Below are positions 1 through 6,742 of a DNA stretch of 6,878 bases, piece after piece. Position 1 is the stretch's first letter. Every line of letters starts with the position of its first letter. Source of the DNA: Eubacterium sp. TM05-53. Its GTDB lineage: Bacteria > Bacillota_I > Bacilli_A > Erysipelotrichales > Erysipelotrichaceae. The notes under the pieces were generated by a model that saw nothing but the letters and a program-made list of their open reading frames with translations, searched no databases and was not told where the DNA came from. A program made the translations under genes and the position numbers. The stretch lies in NCBI RefSeq assembly GCF_003436425.1, contig NZ_QSPK01000092.1, positions 1 to 6,878 of the forward strand. Direction: 5' to 3'.

Positions 1-429
1 AATTTTAATGAAGAAGACGTGTATAATTTATTCTACATATGTCGAAGTATTTATGATCAGTCTATTTATATACCAGGAAAGAGCAAAGATTTTGGACTTG
101 TGAAGAGTAGTGTGTTAAAAGTCGTCAAGACATTGACGGATGTAGAATGGCTGGATTTAGAAGAATTAGAGGAAAAGGAGGAGATTGCGATGTGTGAAGC
201 TGAAAAAAGATGGCTAGAAGTAAAGTCAAAGGAATGGGAAGCTGAAGGAATAAGAAAAGGCATCGAACAAGGCATAGAACAAGGAATTGAACAAGGTATT
301 GAACAGGGTGTAGAACTAGGACAGGTTCTTTTGTACAAGACTATGATAAAGAATGGAATGAGTGTCAATGAGATTTCTAAGGTTTGTTCAATATCTGTTG
401 AGAGTCTAAAACGAGCATTAAGTAATTGA
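1..429 (+). CDS. C-terminal part of a probable Rpn-family (PD-(D/E)XK nuclease / transposase-like) protein, 5' end outside window
   Basis: The frame is open from base 1 to the TGA at 427-429 (142 codons). A GTG at 19 is only an internal codon, so the gene most likely starts upstream of the window. The visible part has three sections: a mixed region, a charged helical stretch rich in Glu and Lys (about visible residues 55-85), then four GIEQ units plus GVEL (residues 87-106). It ends in a short helix-turn-helix-like tail with key pieces NGMSVNEISKVCSIS and VESLKRAL. A charged coiled-coil repeat followed by a terminal 'G-S-x-x-E-I' helical motif is typical of Rpn recombination-promoting nuclease / putative transposase proteins (PDDEXK_2-like), which are common in multiple copies in gut Firmicutes. 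The catalytic PD-(D/E)XK core would lie upstream and cannot be seen, so the family call rests on the tail alone. It could instead be another protein with the same coiled-coil plus HTH tail. Whether the full gene is intact is unknown. Confidence 0.55.
   Translation, partial: NFNEEDVYNLFYICRSIYDQSIYIPGKSKDFGLVKSSVLKVVKTLTDVEWLDLEELEEKEEIAMCEAEKRWLEVKSKEWEAEGIRKGIEQGIEQGIEQGIEQGVELGQVLLYKTMIKNGMSVNEISKVCSISVESLKRALSN
259..318 (+). repeat. 12-bp in-frame tandem repeat (GIEQ x4 plus GVEL)
   Basis: Four consecutive 12-base units of the form GGN-ATN-GAA-CAR run from 259 to 306. A fifth diverged unit (GGT GTA GAA CTA) fills 307-318. Units differ mainly at third codon positions, so the peptide is kept exactly while the DNA has drifted. 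Because the unit is a multiple of three, gain or loss of copies would change the length of the helical linker and would not break the frame. Confidence 0.9.
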
Positions 430-434
430 TATGA

Positions 435-457
435 AGAGAAAAATCTCTACTTTTCTT
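435..457 (+). terminator. Weak possible terminator after the Rpn-type gene
   Basis: Six bases after the TGA, AGAGA (435-439) can pair with TCTCT (444-448) around an AAAA loop. It is followed by AC and then TTTTCTT. The stem has only 5 bp and the T tract is interrupted, so this is a weak call; no better candidate terminator is visible before 661. Confidence 0.3.
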
Positions 458-473
458 ATATGTATAATGTGAG

Positions 474-596
474 ATGTATCAAACGATGGTAGACAAGGAA
501 TTCAGCATTACAAGTATCGCATTCATCTTCTCAGTGAGTGAAGAATCGATTGAAAAGCGTAAATATATGCATGATTTAGACATGCAATTTGTATGA
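474..596 (+). pseudogene. 40-codon ORF, possible remnant of an HTH-tailed protein
   Basis: ATG at 474 to TGA at 594-596, with an in-frame stop just upstream at 465-467. The peptide looks protein-like: ITSIAFIFSVSEESIEKRK is followed by YMHDLDMQFV. The pattern I-A-x-x-F-x-V-S-E-E-x-x-x-K-R resembles the C-terminal helix-turn-helix seen in ImmA/IrrE-type peptidases and some Rpn-type proteins. No convincing ribosome binding site precedes the ATG. The best reading is a decayed 3' fragment of a gene lost from this spot; chance is a real alternative. The surrounding spacer (430-713) shows no other gene. Confidence 0.2.
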
Positions 597-660
597 ATGA
601 TATCGTTTAGATTATGATATTTAGTCTTGATACAGACAATGTTTATTGGTTGTGAATAAG

Positions 661-689
661 TAGACAAGGCAAAAATTACTGTCTATAAT
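661..689 (+). promoter_or_regulatory. Sigma-A-type promoter for manA
   Basis: TAGACA (661-666, 5 of 6 to the -35 consensus), a 17-base spacer, then a perfect TATAAT (684-689). This places the transcript start near 696, giving a leader of under 20 bases. The leader carries the AAGTGAGG ribosome binding site (698-705), 8 bases ahead of the manA ATG. There is no room for a riboswitch or long leader. Confidence 0.75.
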
Positions 690-713
690 AGAGCTAGAAG
701 TGAGGTACATAAA

Positions 714-1676
714 ATGTCAATTATTAAGTTAAATCCAGCATTTAAAGACTACCTATGGGGTGGTACTAAACTAAAAGAAAACTATGGTAAAAAAACAGAT
801 ATGGATCCAGTTGCGGAGAGCTGGGAATTGTCTGTGCATCCAGATGGTCCAAGTATTGTAGCTAGTGGCGAATATGAAGGCTTGTCTTTCCCTGAATATT
901 TGGAGAAAAAAGGAAAGTGTGTTTTAGGAACAAAAGGAAATACATTTGAATTTTTTCCAATCTTAATTAAATTTATTGATGCCAAACAACCATTATCGAT
1001 TCAGGTTCACCCAGATAATGAATATGCACTTCGTGTTGAACATGAATATGGAAAGACTGAAATGTGGTATATCTTAGATTGTGAACCAGATTCATTTTTA
1101 TATTTTGGTGTAAATAAAGAAATTACTAAAGAAGAGTTTGAACGTCGAATTCAAGATAATACTTTATTAGACGTGTTAAAAGCTGTTCCGGTACATAAGG
1201 GAGATGTTTTCTTTATTAAGTCGGGTACAATTCATGCGATTGGTGCAGGCATTCAGATTTGTGAGATTCAACAAAATTCAAACACAACATATCGTGTTTA
1301 TGATTTTGGACGTGTTGGAAAAGACGGAAAACCTCGTGAATTACATATTCAAAAGGCAATTGATGTTTCTAATTTAAGTCCAATTGAATCGGATTTCAAA
1401 CCATGTGGTCCAGAAGAAAAGAATGGGGATTGTGATACTGTTCGTTTGGCAACTTGCGAATACTTTACAACATATGAATCTACGTTGAATGGTACAACTA
1501 CACTTCATGTTGATGATGAAAGCTTTGGTTCTATCTTGTTGATTGAGGGTAGTGCGACAATTGAAAATAATGGTACAACTTTAGAAGTAAATAAAGGCGA
1601 TTCTGTATTTATTGATGCGAACAGTGGTGATGTAAAAATCACAGGAAACTGCCAATGGATCTACAGCAGGGTTTAA
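714..1676 (+). CDS. manA: Mannose-6-phosphate isomerase, class I
   Basis: Cytoplasmic zinc-dependent isomerase that interconverts mannose 6-phosphate and fructose 6-phosphate, feeding mannose into glycolysis or supplying mannose for glycan synthesis. The 320-residue length matches the short Bacillota form. It opens with the family motif FKDYLWGGTKL (residues 10-20). The zinc site is visible: Q97 and H99 in SIQVHPDN, E116 in GKTEMWYI, and H174 in SGTIHAIGAGIQ. R194 in the conserved NSNTTYRVYDFGR block is the expected active-site arginine. Residues about 245-318 form the C-terminal cupin-like beta domain (GSATIENN, NKGDSVFI). The start is set by AAGTGAGG 8 bases upstream and by the promoter at 661-689. 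The stop codon TAA (1674-1676) falls in the loop of the terminator hairpin. No sugar transporter or other sugar gene adjoins, so the physiological substrate flow cannot be read from context. Confidence 0.95.
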   Translation: MSIIKLNPAFKDYLWGGTKLKENYGKKTDMDPVAESWELSVHPDGPSIVASGEYEGLSFPEYLEKKGKCVLGTKGNTFEFFPILIKFIDAKQPLSIQVHPDNEYALRVEHEYGKTEMWYILDCEPDSFLYFGVNKEITKEEFERRIQDNTLLDVLKAVPVHKGDVFFIKSGTIHAIGAGIQICEIQQNSNTTYRVYDFGRVGKDGKPRELHIQKAIDVSNLSPIESDFKPCGPEEKNGDCDTVRLATCEYFTTYESTLNGTTTLHVDDESFGSILLIEGSATIENNGTTLEVNKGDSVFIDANSGDVKITGNCQWIYSRV

Positions 1677-1692
1677 TTCCCTGCTTCTTTTT
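1665..1692 (+). terminator. Intrinsic terminator overlapping the manA stop codon
   Basis: AGCAGGG (1665-1671) pairs perfectly with CCCTGCT (1679-1685) around the 7-base loop TTTAATT, followed by TCTTTTT. The stem is GC-rich for this genome. The manA TAA (1674-1676) sits in the loop, and the mutY ATG (1697) is only a few bases past the T tract. mutY and luxS must therefore be reached by read-through or from a promoter inside the end of manA. Confidence 0.75.
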
Positions 1693-1696
1693 AATT

Positions 1697-2683
1697 ATGA
1701 AAGAATTTCAAAAAGATTTAATCGACTGGTATATTAAAAATCATCGTCCTTTAGAATTTCGCTTAAAGAAAGATTCCTATGAAATATGGATTAGTGAAAT
1801 CATGGCCCAACAAACTCGCATCGAGGCTATGCTTCCCTATTTTAAAAGATGGATACAACAGTTGCCAGATATTGAGAGCGTCGCCAATTGTGATGATGAA
1901 AAGTTAAATAAGCTGTGGCAAGGATTAGGCTATTATTCGCGTTGTAAAAATATTAAGAAGTGTGCCATTGAATGTGTTGATAAATATGGTGGGAAATTGC
2001 CTTGTACAAAAGAAGAATTATTAAAACTACCAGGAATTGGACCATACACAGCAGGGGCTATAGCTTCCATTGCGTATGGACAAAGAGTAAGTGCAGTCGA
2101 TGGGAATGTGATTCGTGTATTTTCTAGGTTGTATAATATTTGTGAGGATGTTACTAAGACAAGTGTGAAAAAACAGATTGAACAGTTAGTAGATGAAAGT
2201 CTTCCTTCCAAAGAAGAGATTTCTTACTATAATCAAGCGTTGATGGAACTAGGAGCACTTATTTGTATTCCCAAAAGTCCAAGGTGTGATATTTGTCCAA
2301 TCAAAACATATTGTGAAGCTTCAGATCCTGCTTCTTTGCCTTATAAACCAAAGAAAAAGGCACGTAAAATCGAGTATAAACATGTATACATTTGGATGTA
2401 TCAAGATCGAATTCATGTTGTAAAAAGAGCAGATACAGGCTTGTTGGCGGGACTTTATGGTTTTGATGAAATGAAACCAGAACATATTATAGAAAGTATT
2501 GAATTAGAACCTTATATACATATTTTTTCACATGTAGAGTGGCATATGGATGCAACGTTGTGTATAGTAGATATGGAAGATTCAAATTATAAAACAATTG
2601 AAGAAATAGAAGAGCATATCGCTTTACCGAGTGCGTTTATGCCGTTTATGAAACAAGTAAAGGAGTATTTATGGAAAAAGTAG
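1697..2683 (+). CDS. mutY: Adenine DNA glycosylase MutY (A/G-specific)
   Basis: Base-excision repair enzyme that removes adenine mispaired with 8-oxoguanine. From the ATG at 1697 it has 328 residues. The HhH-GPD domain (about 25-206) carries catalytic E34 in SEIMAQQT, the helix-hairpin-helix [14 protein letters not shown] (111-124) and catalytic D135 in [13 protein letters not shown]. The [4Fe-4S] cluster follows as C190-X6-C197-X2-C200-X5-C206. The C-terminal NUDIX-like domain (about 226-325) contains the FSH loop (F277-S278-H279), the known 8-oxoG recognition element of MutY. The usual LPWR motif near the N-terminus is degenerate here (PLEFR, 18-22). Start choice: an in-frame ATG at 1655 has AGGA (1643-1646) 8 bases upstream but would add 14 unfamily-like residues inside manA. 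The 1697 start fits the family better but has no Shine-Dalgarno sequence, so reinitiation after manA is possible. The 3' end overlaps luxS by 13 bases. Confidence 0.93.
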   Translation: MKEFQKDLIDWYIKNHRPLEFRLKKDSYEIWISEIMAQQTRIEAMLPYFKRWIQQLPDIESVANCDDEKLNKLWQGLGYYSRCKNIKKCAIECVDKYGGKLPCTKEELLKLPGIGPYTAGAIASIAYGQRVSAVDGNVIRVFSRLYNICEDVTKTSVKKQIEQLVDESLPSKEEISYYNQALMELGALICIPKSPRCDICPIKTYCEASDPASLPYKPKKKARKIEYKHVYIWMYQDRIHVVKRADTGLLAGLYGFDEMKPEHIIESIELEPYIHIFSHVEWHMDATLCIVDMEDSNYKTIEEIEEHIALPSAFMPFMKQVKEYLWKK

Positions 2684-3147
2684 AAATTGAAAGTTTTACT
2701 TTAGATCACACTAAAGTAAAAGCACCTTATGTGCGTTTGATTAGTGAAGAAAAAGGACCTCATGGAGATATTGTATCCAATTTTGATGTTCGCTTATGTC
2801 AGCCAAATCGACAAGAGATTCCAACCGGAGTTATGCATACTTTAGAACATTTGTTCGCATTATATCTTCGTCCAAGAATTTCTGGCTATTTAGATTGTTC
2901 ACCATTTGGATGTCGCACTGGCTTCCACCTATTAGCATGGGGAAAACATTCAAGTAAAGATGTTGCGATTGCCGTAAAAGAAGCATTGGAACTCATCACA
3001 ACTACAGAATGGGAAGATGTTCCTGGTACAGAAGAAAAAGAGTGTGGTAACTACAAAGATCATTCTTTGTTTGGTGCTAAGGAATGGGCAAAAGATATTT
3101 TAGAGAAGGGAATGAGTTGTGACCCATTCGAAAGAAAAATTGTGTAA
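2671..3147 (+). CDS. luxS: S-ribosylhomocysteine lyase (AI-2 synthesis)
   Basis: Metalloenzyme that cleaves S-ribosylhomocysteine to homocysteine and DPD, the precursor of autoinducer 2. It recycles the product of SAM-dependent methylation and may support quorum signalling. The 158 residues match the family. The HTLEH signature supplies metal ligands H56 and H60 and catalytic E59; C125 in [10 protein letters not shown] is the third ligand. C81 in SPFGCRTGF is the catalytic cysteine. [12 protein letters not shown] (11-22) and FDVRLCQPN (38-46) are conserved substrate-site blocks. The start is supported by AAGGAG (2660-2665) 5 bases ahead. The ATG lies inside the end of mutY, with a 13-base overlap, implying co-transcription and probable translational coupling. 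The usual metabolic partner Pfs (MTA/SAH nucleosidase) is not in the window. Confidence 0.96.
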   Translation: MEKVEIESFTLDHTKVKAPYVRLISEEKGPHGDIVSNFDVRLCQPNRQEIPTGVMHTLEHLFALYLRPRISGYLDCSPFGCRTGFHLLAWGKHSSKDVAIAVKEALELITTTEWEDVPGTEEKECGNYKDHSLFGAKEWAKDILEKGMSCDPFERKIV

Positions 3148-3171
3148 GAGAATGTGAAATTCTCTTTTTTT
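3146..3171 (+). terminator. Intrinsic terminator of the mutY-luxS unit
   Basis: GAGAAT (3148-3153) pairs with ATTCTC (3159-3164) around the loop GTGAA. The stem is extended by two A-T pairs into the luxS stop codon and is followed by seven T residues (3165-3171). It separates luxS from secA. Confidence 0.85.
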
Positions 3172-3202
3172 ATTGGAGTTGCCCTATTTATCGCGTCGTT
3201 TC

Positions 3203-3213
3203 TATGTTAAAAT
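3203..3213 (+). promoter_or_regulatory. Extended -10 promoter for secA-prfB
   Basis: TATG-T-TAAAAT (3203-3213) matches the TRTGn extended -10 form followed by a 5-of-6 -10 hexamer (TAAAAT, 3208-3213). No good -35 box lies 16-18 bases upstream; TTGCCC at 3179-3184 is too far for this -10. The expected transcript start is near 3220, 25 bases before the secA ATG. A second TATAGT at 3213-3218 overlaps it and could contribute. Confidence 0.55.
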
Positions 3214-3244
3214 ATAGTATAGTCTTTAAAAGGAGAACTTAATT

Positions 3245-5641
3245 ATGGCAGGAATTTTTGGAAAATTATTTTCAGAAGAACAACGAGAATTATCTGCATT
3301 GGAAAAGATTGCAGATCAAGTATTAAAATATGAACCAGAAATGCAGGCATTATCGGATGATGAGTTGCGTGCAAAAACGGATGAATATAGAAAAAGAATT
3401 GTGGATGGAGAAACTGTAGATGATCTTCTTCCTGAAGCGTTCGCAACAGCTAGAGAAGCTGCCTATCGTGTGATCAACGAAAAACCTTATAAAGTTCAGA
3501 TTATGGGATCTATTGCGATGCACAAAGGTGATATCTCAGAAATGAAGACAGGTGAAGGTAAAACTTTGACAGCCACAATGTGTGTATACTTAAATGCTCT
3601 TGCAGGTCAAGGTGTTCACGTAATCACAGTCAATGAATACTTGGCTGGTCGTGATGCTGCATGGATGGGTGAAATCTATCGTTTCTTAGGCTTAACAGTT
3701 GGTGTAAATACACGTGATTTAAAACCAAGAGAAAAACGTGATGCGTACGCATGTGATATTACCTATACAACAAACTCAGAACTTGGATTTGATTACTTGC
3801 GTGACAACATGGTTACAGAAGTGGAAGATCGTGTAATGCGTGGACTTCACATGGCTGTAATCGATGAGGTTGACTCTGTATTAATTGATGAGAGTCGTAC
3901 ACCATTAATTATTTCTGGTGGTAAAAAACAAACCGCAAACTTATATATTCAGTCGGATCGTTTTGTGAAGACTTTAATTGCTCCAGAATATGAAACAGAT
4001 AAGTTTACGCATGAAAAAACTTTGATTTCTGGAGATTATGATATTGATGAAAAGACACGTCAGATCATGTTGAGTGAAGATGGTGTTCATAAGGCAGAAA
4101 AATTCTTTAAGATCAAAAACCTTTACGATATTGAACATACTCAACTTGTTCACCACATTAACCAGGCTTTAAAGGCAAACTACATCATGATGCGTGAAGT
4201 TGAATATGTAGTTAGTGATGAAAAAGAAATTGTTATCGTCGATCAATTTACAGGTCGTATGATGCCAGGACGTGCATATTCTGATGGATTACACCAAGCT
4301 ATTGAAGCTAAAGAAGGGGTTCCAATCAAAGAAGAAACTTCGACTTTGGCAACAATTACATACCAGAACTTCTTCCGTCTATATGAGAAATTGGCTGGTA
4401 TGACGGGTACCGCAAAAACTGAAGAAGAAGAATTCTTATCAACTTACAACATGAAGGTTGTTGTGATTCCTACAAACCGTCCAGTAGCTCGTAAGGATCT
4501 TCCTGATGAAATCTATGCACACAAGAAAGATAAATATGCTGCATTAGTACGTGAAGTTAAACGTTTGTATGAAACAGGACAACCAGTTCTAGTTGGTACG
4601 ATTGCGGTAGAAACAAGTGAGGTTATTTCTCAATTATTTAATAAAGAACACATTCCTCATGAAGTATTAAATGCGAAAAACCATGCTCGTGAAGCAGAAA
4701 TCATCGCAAAAGCGGGTCGTCCAAAATCAGTTACAATTGCGACTAACATGGCTGGTCGTGGTACCGATATTAAATTGACAGAAGAATCACGTAAATTAGG
4801 TGGTTTAGCTGTATTAGGTAGTGAAAGACATGAATCTCGTCGTATTGATAATCAGTTACGTGGACGTTCTGGTCGTCAAGGAGATCCTGGATTCTCACGT
4901 TTCTATGTATCTTTAGAAGATTCATTGATGGTTCGCTTTGGTGGCGACAAGCTACAAAAACTGTTTGAAAAAATGGGCGACGAACAAATTGAATCTAAGG
5001 CAGTTACAAAGTCAATCACAATGGCTCAAAAACGTGTTGAAGGATATAACTTCGATATGCGTAAACAATTATTGGACTATGATGATGTATTGCGTCGTCA
5101 GCGTGAAATTATTTATGCACAGCGTAATCGTATTCTAGAAGCAGATGAAGTACACGATATGGTTCGTGTTGTATTTGAAAAAACAATTGAACAAACTTTA
5201 CAAGCTAATTTATCGGATCAAAAGAAACAAACAATTGATGTTGCGGGTGTTGTAAAATCTATTGAAATGATGGGTATGGCTGAAGATAAGGCAATTCGTG
5301 CAAATGAACTTGAAGGAAAGTCTTATGATGAAGTTAAAGAATATTGTGTGAATAAGATTTGGAATGAATATGAAGCTGAAATCAAAGATGTTAAGCGTCA
5401 ATTCTTACCTTTTGAAAAGACAGTTGTATTACGTAATATTGACCGTAACTGGATCAATCATATTGATATGATGGATAAATTACGTAGTGGTATCTATTTG
5501 CGTTCTTATGCACAAAACAACCCTCTACAACAATATGTACAAGAAGGATTTGATATGTTTGAAGAAATGAATCAAAGAATTGATCGTGAAATCACATTCT
5601 TCCTATTAAAGGTACGTATTCGTAAGGAGCACGCAGCTTAA
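3245..5641 (+). CDS. secA: Preprotein translocase ATPase SecA
   Basis: Peripheral membrane motor that uses ATP to push unfolded preproteins through SecYEG. Of 798 residues, the first nucleotide-binding domain has Walker A MKTGEGKT (100-107, K106), the FDYLRDNM block (182-189) and the DEVD box (207-210). The preprotein cross-linking domain spans about 222-365. The second nucleotide-binding domain includes MTGTAKTEEEEF (386-397), NMAGRGTDIKL (501-511) and the QLRGRSGRQGD arginine-finger motif (537-547). The helical scaffold and wing region follow, with the two-helix-finger region near NIDRNWINHIDMMDKLRSG (731-749). The protein ends at KVRIRKEHAA and lacks the C-terminal CxCxSG...CC zinc-binding tail seen in B. 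subtilis (841 residues) and E. coli (901). Conservation suggests the essential SecA1 type. The start follows AAGGAG (3230-3235) by 9 bases. Its TAA shares one base with the prfB ATG. Bacillota often have hpf upstream of secA; here luxS is there instead. Confidence 0.98.
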   Translation: MAGIFGKLFSEEQRELSALEKIADQVLKYEPEMQALSDDELRAKTDEYRKRIVDGETVDDLLPEAFATAREAAYRVINEKPYKVQIMGSIAMHKGDISEMKTGEGKTLTATMCVYLNALAGQGVHVITVNEYLAGRDAAWMGEIYRFLGLTVGVNTRDLKPREKRDAYACDITYTTNSELGFDYLRDNMVTEVEDRVMRGLHMAVIDEVDSVLIDESRTPLIISGGKKQTANLYIQSDRFVKTLIAPEYETDKFTHEKTLISGDYDIDEKTRQIMLSEDGVHKAEKFFKIKNLYDIEHTQLVHHINQALKANYIMMREVEYVVSDEKEIVIVDQFTGRMMPGRAYSDGLHQAIEAKEGVPIKEETSTLATITYQNFFRLYEKLAGMTGTAKTEEEEFLSTYNMKVVVIPTNRPVARKDLPDEIYAHKKDKYAALVREVKRLYETGQPVLVGTIAVETSEVISQLFNKEHIPHEVLNAKNHAREAEIIAKAGRPKSVTIATNMAGRGTDIKLTEESRKLGGLAVLGSERHESRRIDNQLRGRSGRQGDPGFSRFYVSLEDSLMVRFGGDKLQKLFEKMGDEQIESKAVTKSITMAQKRVEGYNFDMRKQLLDYDDVLRRQREIIYAQRNRILEADEVHDMVRVVFEKTIEQTLQANLSDQKKQTIDVAGVVKSIEMMGMAEDKAIRANELEGKSYDEVKEYCVNKIWNEYEAEIKDVKRQFLPFEKTVVLRNIDRNWINHIDMMDKLRSGIYLRSYAQNNPLQQYVQEGFDMFEEMNQRIDREITFFLLKVRIRKEHAA

Positions 5642-6742
5642 TGGAACTATATGAATTAAAACAAGGAGTGAGTACTCACCTAGAGAAATTACATTCTTTA
5701 GGTGAGTCACTTTGACTTATCTAGTAAAAACAAACAGATTGAAGAATATGATAAACAAACTTTAGAACCGGATTTCTGGCAAGATCAGAAAAAGGCTCAA
5801 CAAGTGATTCGTGCAAAAAATGCATTAAAAGACATTGTGGATCGTTATGAAGAATTGGATTTACAATTGACTTCATTAAATGATACGGCCGATGAATTAA
5901 AGTCTGAATTTGATGAAGAATTAATGATGATTGCCGAAGAAGAATATGCGGATATGGATAAGAAATTCGAGGATTTTGAAATTCAAGTCTTATTAAGTCA
6001 TGAATATGATCAAAATAATGCCATTTTAGAAATTCACCCTGGAGCAGGTGGAACAGAGTCTTGTGACTGGGCAAGTATGTTGTATCGTATGTATACAAGA
6101 TATGCTGAAAAACATGGTTTTAAAGTAACAGTTCTCGATTATTTACCAGGGGATGAAGCAGGTATTAAAAGTGTAACTTTCCTTGTCGAAGGAGATAAGG
6201 CTTATGGCTATCTGAAATCGGAAAAGGGTGTACATCGTTTAGTTCGTATTTCACCATTTGATTCAGGAGCTAGAAGGCATACTTCTTTTGCGAGTCTAGA
6301 TGTTATGCCTCAATTTAATGATGAAATTGAAATTGACATCAAACCAGAAGATTTAATAGTAGAAACAAAACGTGCTTCGGGTGCAGGAGGACAGCATATC
6401 AATAAAACGGATAGTGCCGTTCGTATGGTGCATAAACCTACGGGTATTGTAGCTACGTGTCAAAATGGACGTAGTCAGCATGAGAATAGAGAAGAATGTT
6501 TGCGTGTCTTAAAATCTCGTTTGTATCAATTAGAAATTGAAGAACAAGAAAAGAAGATTGCCCAAATCAAAGGCGTACAATCTGCCAATGAATGGGGTAG
6601 CCAAATTCGAAGCTATGTCATGCATCCATATAGCTTAGTCAAAGATGTTCGTACAGGATATGAAACGAGTCAAGTTCAATCTGTATTAGATGGAGATCTA
6701 GATGAATTCATCTTTGCGTATTTAAAATCACAAATTCAATAA
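5641..6742 (+). CDS. prfB: Peptide chain release factor 2 (RF2), expressed by +1 programmed frameshift
   Basis: RF2 recognises UAA and UGA and triggers peptide release. The first frame runs from ATG 5641 through 24 codons to CTT (5710-5712) and meets in-frame UGA (5713-5715). After a +1 slip, reading resumes at GAC (5714-5716) and continues to TAA 6740-6742. The joined product has 366 residues, the normal RF2 length. A GTG at 5702 in the second frame is not the real start: it would lose the conserved N-terminal helix. The stop-codon recognition tripeptide SPF is at 204-206 and the catalytic GGQ at 249-251, within [18 protein letters not shown]. Residue 245 is Ala, the common form, not the Thr of E. 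coli K-12. The GAGGTES block (about 134-140) belongs to the RF core. TAAGGAG (5623-5629), inside the last codons of secA, lies 11 bases before the ATG; stop and start overlap as TAATG, so the genes are probably coupled. Low RF2 makes UGA decoding slow and favours the slip, giving autoregulation. Confidence 0.96.
5674..5707 (+). repeat. 14-bp inverted repeat (RNA hairpin) enclosing the frameshift stimulator
   Basis: ACTCACCTAGAGAA (5674-5687) pairs with TTCTTTAGGTGAGT (5694-5707) around the 6-base loop ATTACA. There are 13 Watson-Crick pairs and one G-U pair (5683 with 5698). The 3' arm contains the whole AGGTGA stimulator and ends two bases before the slip codon. The 5' arm also pairs with an upstream GTGAGT (5668-5673), forming the 12-bp palindrome GTGAGTACTCAC. 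Whether the hairpin folds in the cell is inference. Confidence 0.85.
5700..5716 (+). promoter_or_regulatory. RF2 +1 frameshift site: AGGTGA stimulator and CTT TGA C slip site
   Basis: AGGTGA (5700-5705) can pair with the 16S anti-Shine-Dalgarno sequence, GTCA follows, and then CTT TGA C (5710-5716), the canonical RF2 slippery codon, UGA stop and poor-context C. In the textbook signal, AGGGGG lies three bases before CTT. Here the six-base match is to the 3' half of the Shine-Dalgarno consensus, so its register relative to the slip codon is about four bases farther out. The frame change itself is certain from the translation on either side. Confidence 0.93.

Noticed and set aside
463..468. Perfect TATAAT after the Rpn-type gene
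   Set aside because: No -35 hexamer at usable spacing and no well-placed gene start; likely chance in AT-rich DNA.
568..586. 6-bp hairpin TGCATG-ATTTAGA-CATGCA in the spacer
   Set aside because: Short stem with a 7-base loop and no T tract; expected by chance in AT-rich DNA and inside the possible ORF remnant.
479..667. 62-codon minus-strand ORF in the spacer before manA
   Set aside because: Composition is not protein-like, no ribosome binding site or family motif is present, and its start codon overlaps the manA promoter on the other strand.
489..669. 10-base direct repeat GTAGACAAGG at 489-498 and 660-669
   Set aside because: Single short match without target-site or element features; the second copy is explained by the manA -35 region.
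4938..5138. 66-codon + strand ORF inside secA in another frame
   Set aside because: Lies wholly within a strongly conserved part of SecA and has no independent support.
5663..5671. AAGGAGTGA Shine-Dalgarno-like run inside prfB
   Set aside because: No start codon at suitable spacing follows; it encodes the ordinary K-Q-G-V stretch.
5713..5715. In-frame UGA as a nonsense mutation making prfB a pseudogene
   Set aside because: The stop sits in the conserved RF2 autoregulatory slip site and the downstream +1 frame is fully intact.
5721..6098. 125-codon minus-strand ORF opposite prfB, and similar minus ORFs opposite manA, mutY and secA
   Set aside because: They are antisense shadows of well-conserved genes, with no motifs or start signals.
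5702..6742. prfB annotated as a 346-residue protein starting at GTG 5702
   Set aside because: It ignores the 24 codons from ATG 5641 and the CTT TGA C frameshift; the joined product has the normal RF2 length and N-terminus.
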